Below are positions 39,614 to 47,500 of a DNA stretch of 64,000 nucleotides, piece after piece. The notes beneath the pieces were generated by a model. That model was not told the DNA's origin. It saw only the letters and a list, made by a program, of their open reading frames with translations, and did not search any database. Position 1 is the stretch's first letter. Every line of letters begins with the position of its first letter. The position numbers and the translations under genes are program-made. The DNA is from JAHBNG01 sp039028975 (lineage in GTDB: Bacteria; Chloroflexota; Anaerolineae; Caldilineales; Caldilineaceae): NCBI GenBank assembly GCA_039028975.1, contig JBCCHB010000035.1, positions 1 to 64,000 on the forward strand, in the 5' to 3' direction.

Positions 39614-40240
39614 GAAACAACTACCTGACCTCTCATTATGTCACATCGCAGTTTAACCTTCGTTGTTTTAGAACAAGCTTGTCTCTTTTGCCAATTGAAC
39701 GAAATTTGGGCTGATGTTAGTGGTTTCGTCTGCTCAACACCCTGAGGCGGTGACCGAGCAAGAGTTCAATACCCTGTTCCCTGCACCCATAAACTAAATA
39801 TAGATCAATTTTCTCATTTGTGAAGAAAAGTGCACCTGAGAATTTCGGGTACCCAAGGGTACTATTTTGTCGCATGGATACCTGCAATGTTGGGTAAGAT
39901 CGCTGCCGTCGGTTGACCAATCCGTCGCCGTATCAAAGTGGGCATGTAATTGCTAGAAGCCGATCTCTAAAGGTGGCGTCATGATTAGCAGTTCGCTGGG
40001 TGCTGCTGAGTTCAACCATGCTTGGCTTAACCCGCAATCGTATGGAATTTTCTGTCTAATGACAGACAGTTCAATTTATGTAGGCGCTTCCAGAAAAATA
40101 AATACTCATATCGAGTAGGCTACCCCGTGCTGGTTACCGTTGGGCCACCCCCCCTTGGCCCTAGGTAATCTTCTTCTGGAATGGCTCTATGGTTCCAATT
40201 GTTTACAGACTATTTTCTTGGGATAAGGAGTATAAAAACC

Positions 40241-43200
40241 GTGAAACAGATTGTATTACCCTTCTGGCGCTACCCATCTGCTAGACTTTTTGCACTGGTC
40301 GTTGGAGCGATTCTGCTTGCTGCAACAGGCCTGTTTGCTTCAAATTCGTTTGCCAGCACCGAATTGGAGGCATATCAGCAATCGCCAAAGACTTCATCTG
40401 GAGTAGATGGTGAGAATGACGCAGAACAGCTTTCGTCCATATTCTTGCCGCTCGTTCAGCATGGGGGCGAAGATGGAAACCAATCTTCTAATGAGAATGC
40501 CGCTACGGACTTGGATGAGAGTGACCAATCTCATGACCGTGAATCCAGTCAGGCACAGACTGTCTACCGCATATACTTTCAGACATTTGAGAATTTGGCC
40601 CGCCTAAACGCTGAATTTGATATTTGGGAAGAGGCAGTTGGCCGCCAAGAATATGTGCGCTCCGTCCTCAGCGAAGCAGAGTTAGCGAAAATAAAATCAG
40701 ATGGTTATTCAGTAGAGATTGATAATGCAGCCACAGAAGATCTATCTGCCGCCTTTCAGAAATTTGAAGCAATGAGTGGTATCGGATCAATCTTTGCCTT
40801 GCAAACCATTCCTGGATTTGCCTGTTACCGGACAGTTGAAGAGACACATACTGATCTTGCCCAGTTAGCCGCTGCCAATCCTACATTGGCAACATGGACA
40901 GATATCGGAGATAGTTGGGAGAAGGAAACTCCGGGCGGGAATAGCGGTTATGATATCTTTTCGCTTGTCCTGACCAATAGCGCCGTATCAGGCCCCAAAC
41001 CCAAGTTGATGATCATTGGCGCAATCCATGCCCGTGAGTATACGACGGCAGAAACGGCAACACGCTTTGCTGAATATCTTGTAACAAACTATGAAGTAGA
41101 TCCAGATGTTACGTGGCTGCTGGACTATTACGAGGTTCATATCCTGCCACAGACAAACCCAGATGGTCGCAAGATTGCTGAAGGGGGAACTTTGTGGCGC
41201 AAAAACACCAATAGTACCGATGGCTGTAACGATAGTAGCCTGTGGGGTGTAGACCTCAACCGCAACAGCAGCTATGAGTGGGGCAACGCCAGCAGCAATG
41301 CCTGCAACATCACCTACCGGGGCAGCGGACCGGCTTCAGAGCCAGAAGTACAGGTGATCCAAAATTATGCCACAACCATATTCCCCGATCAGCGTACTGG
41401 CAACAACCCTGCGCCAAGCGATACGGAAGGCCTCTTCATCTCATTGCATAGTTCTGGTGGCTATATCTTGCCAGTTTGGGCATGGACTAGCGCACAGTCC
41501 CCCAACCACGGTGAGATGTATACGCTGGGACATAAGTTTGGCTTTTATACCAACTATCAAGTCTGTGGAACCGGCACCTGCTTCCCAGCGGCTTCTGGAA
41601 CGACGGATGATTGGGTCTACGGTGAATTAGGGATTCCCTCCTATACATTTGAACTGGGTACCCAATTCTTTGAGGCATGTAGTACCTTCGAAAATACAAT
41701 CTATCCGGCAAACCTCGATGCGCTGGTCTACTCGCTGAAAGCCGCTCGACGTCCTTATGAAGATCCGCAAGGACCAGAAGTGGTCAACGTGGCATTGAAC
41801 GATGATTCTGTCCCAAGTGGGGCCACAGTCACTCTGTCTGCCCAGGCCGATGATTCTCGTTTTGACTCAAATGGCTGGGCCACTGAAGCAGTGCAAAATA
41901 TCCAGGCTGCTCGCTACTCAATCGATACCCCATCCTGGGATGGCGGAACAACTCAGGCCCTGAGCGCAAGTGACGGAAACTTTAACAGCAGCGTCGAGAG
42001 TGTTACGGCTTTGATCAACACAACTGGACTTTCTGCTGGACGCCATATCATCTTTGTTGAAGCCCAGGATACAAATGGACAGTGGGGTGTCCCGTCAGCC
42101 ATATTCTTGACCATTGAAGGTGGCCCAACAGCAACACCAACCAATACGCCGCTGCCAACCAGTACACCCACCAATACACCATTGCCAACGGATACACCGA
42201 CGCCTACCAATACGCCAACGCCAACGCCGACCAGTAGCGAAGTCTGTACTACGTACACCAGCGTAGATATACCCAAGGCTCTGCCCAATGGGACGAGTTC
42301 CATCAATTCGACTCTATCTGTCAACGGTAGCGACACCATCGTGGATTTGAATGTAAGCATTGATATGGCTCATGTGTGGGTTGGTGATCTCTCCTTTGAT
42401 CTACAGAATCAGAGTACAGGGACAACAGTAACCATCATCGACCGGCCGGGTGTACCGAGCAGTACATGGGGTTGTAATGGCGACGATATCCTAGCAATCC
42501 TCGATGACGAAGCCTCTATCTCTGTTGAGAATCAATGTGCTGGCTCCATACCAACAATCAGCGGAACATTCACGCCTAATCAAGCATTGAGCAGCTTTGA
42601 TGGCGAGAATGGCAATGGTAGCTGGCGCCTAACAGTCTCAGATGCCTACACATCCGGCGATAGCGGTACGCTTAACGGCTGGAGTCTGGAAATCTGTACG
42701 CTGCCTTCTGGACCGACCAATACACCTACATCAACCGATACGCCATTACCAACCAGCACGCCGACCCTGACGCCAACTCAAACGAATACACCGCTTCCGA
42801 CCGATACGCCGACCAATACACCATTGCCTACAAATACGCCTTTGCCCACCGATACGCCAACACCAACGAGTACGCCCCTACCCACTAACACACCAACGTC
42901 TACCCCAACATCGCCGCCATCCAGTGGAGTTGGCTTAGAAATCGGCACCGTATCGGGCATTGGTTCTGCCTGGCAAACAGTCAATTTAGGACGCACTTAT
43001 ACATCCATGGTGGTTGTCACAAGCCCCAATTACAGCAGCACAACGGCGTCAGCCGTTGTCCGTATTCGCAACGCATCAGGAAGCAGCTTTGATGTACGGG
43101 TCGACCCAGCAGGAGCTACGCCAGTGAGCAACGTAACCGTACACTATGTGGTCGTTGAAGAGGGTGTGTACACGCAAGCCCAAGATGGTGTAACCATGGA

Positions 43201-43756
43201 AGCGGTCAAATACAACTCAACCGTGACGGATGAAAACAACTCTTGGGTTGGAGAAGCGCGCACGTATAGCAACAGCTACACCAATCCAGTCGTCCTTGGC
43301 CAGGTGATGAGCTATAACGATGCAAATTTCTCGGTCTTCTGGAACCGAGGAAGTAGTCGTAACGCCCCACCCTCTAGCACAACCCTTTATGTTGGTAAAG
43401 AGGTGGGTGAAGATCCAAATACGACACGTGCTAATGAAACGGTTGGTTACATCGTCATTGAAGCTGGCACTGGCTCAATGGATGGTACAGGCTACACGGC
43501 AGCGTTAGGAGGGGACAGCATTCGTGGTGTAGGTAACTCACCTGCCTATTCTTACAGCATCAGTGGACTCTCTTCGGCCTCAGTGGCCATTGTAACCCAA
43601 GCGGCCATGGATGGTGGCAATGGTGGCTGGGCCATTCTCTATGGCGCCAATCCTTTGTCAACCACAACGCTTTCCATGGCTATTGACGAAGACCAGGCTA
43701 GCGATAGCGAACGTAGCCATACAACTGAGCAGGTAGGTTATATCGTCTTTGAATAA
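40241..43756 (+). CDS. Secreted M14 zinc carboxypeptidase with P-domain
   Basis: 1171 aa from GTG 40241, chosen because AAGGAG (40225-40230) lies 10 nt upstream and the product begins with a good signal peptide (KQIVLPFWR, then LFALVVGAILLAATGLFAS). An in-frame ATG at 40181 has no ribosome-binding site. IFLPLV at 67-72 echoes the C-terminal tails of the giant proteins. A propeptide-like region is followed by the peptidase M14 domain (about 190-510): zinc ligands H263-A-R-E266 (GAIHAREYTT) and H403 (ISLHSSGGY), substrate-binding VDLNRN, and catalytic E471 (TFELGTQ), all present. Two Thr/Pro-rich linkers (PTNTPLPT type) flank a proprotein convertase P-domain (about 667-825). The last ~270 residues are a beta-rich domain I do not recognise, with a repeated VGYIVxE element. 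It probably trims C-terminal residues of extracellular proteins or peptides. The P-domain is shared with gene F. Confidence 0.93.
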   Translation: MKQIVLPFWRYPSARLFALVVGAILLAATGLFASNSFASTELEAYQQSPKTSSGVDGENDAEQLSSIFLPLVQHGGEDGNQSSNENAATDLDESDQSHDRESSQAQTVYRIYFQTFENLARLNAEFDIWEEAVGRQEYVRSVLSEAELAKIKSDGYSVEIDNAATEDLSAAFQKFEAMSGIGSIFALQTIPGFACYRTVEETHTDLAQLAAANPTLATWTDIGDSWEKETPGGNSGYDIFSLVLTNSAVSGPKPKLMIIGAIHAREYTTAETATRFAEYLVTNYEVDPDVTWLLDYYEVHILPQTNPDGRKIAEGGTLWRKNTNSTDGCNDSSLWGVDLNRNSSYEWGNASSNACNITYRGSGPASEPEVQVIQNYATTIFPDQRTGNNPAPSDTEGLFISLHSSGGYILPVWAWTSAQSPNHGEMYTLGHKFGFYTNYQVCGTGTCFPAASGTTDDWVYGELGIPSYTFELGTQFFEACSTFENTIYPANLDALVYSLKAARRPYEDPQGPEVVNVALNDDSVPSGATVTLSAQADDSRFDSNGWATEAVQNIQAARYSIDTPSWDGGTTQALSASDGNFNSSVESVTALINTTGLSAGRHIIFVEAQDTNGQWGVPSAIFLTIEGGPTATPTNTPLPTSTPTNTPLPTDTPTPTNTPTPTPTSSEVCTTYTSVDIPKALPNGTSSINSTLSVNGSDTIVDLNVSIDMAHVWVGDLSFDLQNQSTGTTVTIIDRPGVPSSTWGCNGDDILAILDDEASISVENQCAGSIPTISGTFTPNQALSSFDGENGNGSWRLTVSDAYTSGDSGTLNGWSLEICTLPSGPTNTPTSTDTPLPTSTPTLTPTQTNTPLPTDTPTNTPLPTNTPLPTDTPTPTSTPLPTNTPTSTPTSPPSSGVGLEIGTVSGIGSAWQTVNLGRTYTSMVVVTSPNYSSTTASAVVRIRNASGSSFDVRVDPAGATPVSNVTVHYVVVEEGVYTQAQDGVTMEAVKYNSTVTDENNSWVGEARTYSNSYTNPVVLGQVMSYNDANFSVFWNRGSSRNAPPSSTTLYVGKEVGEDPNTTRANETVGYIVIEAGTGSMDGTGYTAALGGDSIRGVGNSPAYSYSISGLSSASVAIVTQAAMDGGNGGWAILYGANPLSTTTLSMAIDEDQASDSERSHTTEQVGYIVFE

Positions 43757-43836
43757 AGGTCTAAAGCCTAGCACACTTTGAAAACTAGTTGACCTTCAGA
43801 GTCTAGCGGGATTGGTATACAAAATCTAGCGGGAAG

Positions 43837-43870
43837 TACGTCCGATAGTTATCTGTCGGGCGTATTTTTT
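43837..43870 (+). terminator. Rho-independent terminator after the M14 gene
   Basis: TACGTCCGATA (43837-43847) pairs with TGTCGGGCGTA (43854-43864) through 11 positions including two G-U pairs, with a 6-nt loop, followed by TTTTTT. It lies 80 bp after the stop. Just upstream, the motif TCTAGCGGGA occurs twice (about 43802 and 43825). Confidence 0.85.
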
Positions 43871-44022
43871 CCCCATTTTCTAGCCATGATCAGTGGAGTG
43901 CAATGGATCCAACGACTAGCTTGGACCCATGACCGCATTCCGGAAATGGGTTTGAGGATCTTAAGTTACGTTCGGCAAGATGTAAATAGCTAGTACACGA
44001 CGGCCCAATTAGACCAAGCGTT

Positions 44023-44082
44023 AGAAACCAGGGGTTTAGCCTGGAATCACTCTGAAATTAGGACTTCAAAGCCCTGGTTTCT
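44023..44082. repeat. 11-bp inverted repeat
   Basis: AGAAACCAGGG (44023-44033) and CCCTGGTTTCT (44072-44082) are perfect complements separated by 38 nt; a smaller CCAGG/CCTGG hairpin sits inside. TTTTAGG overlaps the right end, so it could act as a weak terminator. It lies in the 770-bp spacer between the M14 gene and gene F, where I find no gene. Confidence 0.6.
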
Positions 44083-44267
44083 TTTAGGCCGCTCTGTACT
44101 AGGCAGTTCCACTTAGCGCAGTATGAAAGCTCATAGGAGCAGCACCCATGGATGGTCAATCGCCTTTTATCGTAAGTTAATAGCCTACAATATGTTGTTA
44201 TTGCAGGCTGCAAAAGCGTGATATCAATTGCGTTCCTCCCCAAAAGATACAACTAAATCCTTCGCGA

Positions 44268-44380
44268 TTGTACGGTTGTAAGCCGTATTGGCGAATCAAC
44301 GACTGCAATTTATGCAGTTCCACACAAGCCGTACATACGGCTAAACCCGTTCGGGGCATGCTCCTTGGACGGTTGTGTGT
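44268..44380 (+). other. Dense hairpin cluster upstream of gene F (possible structured RNA)
   Basis: Within 110 nt there are several stems: TACGGTT/AGCCGTA (44271-44277 with 44281-44287), ACTGCA/TGCAGT (44302-44307 with 44313-44318), AGCCGT/ACGGCT (44327-44332 with 44337-44342), CCC/GGG with loop GTTC (44346-44355), and an enclosing CACACAA/TTGTGTG (44321-44327 with 44373-44379). The recurring ACGGTT and AGCCGT elements could also pair with each other in alternative ways. It lies 144 nt upstream of the gene F start. I do not recognise a known riboswitch or ribozyme. Faint resemblance to group II intron domain V is not convincing. Confidence 0.45.
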
Positions 44381-44523
44381 AACTTTTATACGATTACGAA
44401 TTTATGCTCAGTTCCGATTCAAAACAGGTCTATTGCCTCTCTGGCAGCGTTTGGAGAAAGTTATGGTTTTGAAATCGACTGTAGTACAGCGTGCAACTCG
44501 ATTATTTCAAAGAGGAAAATAGA

Positions 44524-47500
44524 ATGGACAATGATCATATGTTCAAACAGATAACAAAGCCATACCAAAAGCCTCCACATTGCAACCGATACAAATATCA
44601 GGCAATTACTCTATTTGCCATAATCCTATCTCTGCTGTGGCAGGTTAGCCATTTGCATAAACAAGCCCGCGCCGACAGCTTTACCTATTTGGACACATCG
44701 TCGAGTGCCATACCCGACAATGGCTGTCAGGGAAACAACGTGACTCGCTCCTTTTTTGTGACGGATGACTTTACCGTCAACGATCTGAACGTTGGTTTTA
44801 TTGCCAGCCATTCATTTCGTGGCGACATTGGTATGCAGGTACAATCTCCATCTGGCACGGCGGTTACCGTTATTCAACCAAGTGGTAACAACAGCGACAA
44901 TTATAATGTACTGCTCGACAGCAATACAACAGCACCTCTCAATGATGGATCGCATGATAACCTGGCTGCAGCACCCTATGAACGAACCGTCGAACCAAGT
45001 AACTCGCTCAATGCATTCAATGGTGAGAATTCCGTCGGTACTTGGACGGTTACCATCTGCGACAATGTGGCGCAAGATACGGGGAATGTGCAACGAGTTG
45101 AATTACTCTTTGATGGCACGCCTAACATTGTTTCGGGCCAGATAGCCGGTAACGTGTTCTATGACTACAACGCTAGCGGTAGTAATGACGGTGATGGCGA
45201 AGGGAGCATTGAGGGGATTCTCGTCACAGCATATGACCCATCTGGTAACACATTCACCGATACCACAGATGCCAACGGACAATATGTAATTAATGGTCTT
45301 TCTGACGGAACCGAGTATCGGATTGAATTTACTCGCCCAGCGGCCCTTAGCCTGCTAGAACCAGGCGCAGCAGGTAATTCAACCGTTCAGTTCATTACGG
45401 CACCAATGGGCAATGTAGATGTGGGCTTCAACTATCCGGCGCATTATTGCCAGAGCAATCCAACCTTGGCAACAAGCTGCTACGTACATGGTCCCCAGAA
45501 TAATCTTGCCGACGATGTGATGGTCTCTTTCCCCTACAGTGCAGGCTGCGTGGATAGCGATCTCAATGGAGTGTGTGATAGCGGCTCTTTTAGCTCTCCA
45601 TCACCAACCCATATTGCCAGTGGCAACCAGATGGGGACAACCTGGGGCCTAGCCTATCAGCGAACGACGGATACGCTCTTCGTCGGTGCTTTTATGAAGC
45701 GTCATACTGGCTTTCGCCAAAATGGAGAGACGGGTAGCATCTATAAGATTGAAAACGCTTCAAATGCCTCACCCACAGTTACGGAATATGTTGATCTGGA
45801 TGCCCTCAGCTTTGATACCGGTACCGATCCCCACCCAGCAGACAATGCGGCGGTTTTAGATTGGGAGTTGGACAACAACTCTTGGGATTGGGTAGGCAAG
45901 ATGAGTTTAGGCGATATAGATATTTCAGATGATGAACAGACCTTGTGGACCATCAATCTCTTTGACCGCAAGCTTTACAGCATCCCTATTCAGTCTGCGG
46001 CGGTGCAGGCAGGGGACATTAATACCTATGATATTACCAATCCCTGCGGCAACACCACAGATTTTCGTCCCTTTGCCGTTTCTTTCCACGAAGGTCTCGT
46101 CTACGTTGGCATTACCTGTACGGGTGAGTCATCTACAGGTGGTCACAGTGGCGGACAGGTCAATTCGCATGCCGGAGATCGCAGCTTACTAAATGCCTAC
46201 GTCTATTCATTTGACCCACAAAACAGTGGTGCTGGTTTTACGCAGAAACTGACCGTTCCGCTTAACTATAGTCGTGACATCGGACTCAATGGAGATGTTC
46301 AACCCATCGACGGAGAATGGAACCCATGGGTAAACGTTTTTACCACATATGATCGTGATAGGAACCCAGGCTGTAGTTTGGATCGGCTTTATCCACAACC
46401 TTGGCTGACTGACATTGAGTTTGATAACGGCAACATGATTCTGGGGATTCGAGATCGGTTTGGCGATCAGACTGGCTACGAGATGAAGGCCCCTAGCCCC
46501 TTTGTTGTCAATTCAGCTGCCAATACAGGCTGTGAATCCGGTACAAGTGGCGATAATTCGACTTACTTTAATGGCACAGGCATTGGAGATACGTTACGGG
46601 CTTGCGGCGACCCCACCACCGGCTGGACGTTAGAAAGCAATGGATCGTGCGGCGGAATAACCACCGCAGGTTCAAATAATAGTGATGGTCCTGGCGGTGG
46701 CGAGTACTACTATCAAGATGACTATCATTACACGAACGGTGGCCAATTTACTCAGTTCCACAATGACATAGGGCTTGGCGGCATTGTCCAAGTACCCGGT
46801 GCGGCAGGAATCGCCGTCACGGCTGGAGATCCCATAAATAGCTTCAATGAGTTCTACAATGGTGGTGTTCTCTGGTTAGACAATGGTAATGGAACGCGAA
46901 CGCGTAGTTATGAAGTATACAACACTTCCAGCGGCATTGGTGCTCCTGGAAACGGAACCTTAGCGAAGTCTAACGGATTAGGCGATCTGGAAGCGCTCTG
47001 TCTCCTTGCCCCCATCGAAATTGGCAACCGAGTTTGGAACGACACCGACGGTGACGGCATTCAGGATCCAGGCGAAGCTGGGATTGGCGGTGTGGTGGTG
47101 ACGCTCCATGCACCCAACGGTACACAACTGGCATCGGCAACCACAGATAGCCAAGGACGTTACTACTTTTCCAATGGCCAAGGCACAGATAGTGATAGCG
47201 CGAAATACGGCATTAGTGGACTTGCGACAGATACGACCGGCTTCGAACTTCGGGTCGCCGTTGGCCAAGGACTATTGGCCGGCCTCAATCTCTCGCCACA
47301 AGATAATGACGCGAACGACAATGCGGATGATGGCGATCTGCGCGATTCGGATGCCGATCTTTCTGGAGGCAGTGCGGTTGTCCTCTTTGATACAGGTTCA
47401 GCCGGTGCCAACAATCACACCTATGATTTTGGTTTCACAGCCCAAGTCATATTAGTCGGTGACATCGAAGTTACCAAAAATGTTGCACCAGGAAGCGACT

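Larger units (their letters stand above)
38483..40240. other. 1.75-kb spacer without a convincing gene
   Basis: I see no supported gene here. Contents worth noting: a 63-codon frame at 38604-38795 whose CNAWLRFRLKAREPN stretch faintly recalls the tail of IS200/IS605-type TnpB proteins; a CAGCCTG/CAGGCTG hairpin at 39050-39069; the palindrome at 39369-39387; an AT-rich block at about 39430-39580; a short copy of the giant-gene leader motif at 39587-39613; and a TGACAGACAGT motif at about 40062. Base composition is clearly more AT-rich than the flanking genes. It may be the remains of mobile-element or gene decay between the two clusters. Confidence 0.6.

Noticed and set aside
39717..39920. 67-codon frame on the - strand
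   Set aside because: Protein composition is not convincing, there is no ribosome-binding site or context, and it lies in a decayed spacer.
40181..40240. Upstream ATG for the M14 gene
   Set aside because: There is no ribosome-binding site. GTG 40241 has AAGGAG 10 nt upstream and yields a normal signal peptide.
43886..43993. 35-codon frame MISGVQWIQRLAWTHD...
   Set aside because: It could be a fragment of a lost gene, but it is too short and lacks a ribosome-binding site, so I do not call it.
44491..44523. Upstream ATG for gene F
   Set aside because: It precedes the AGAGGA site that serves ATG 44524, and adding MQLDYFKEENR would put a charged stretch before the signal peptide.
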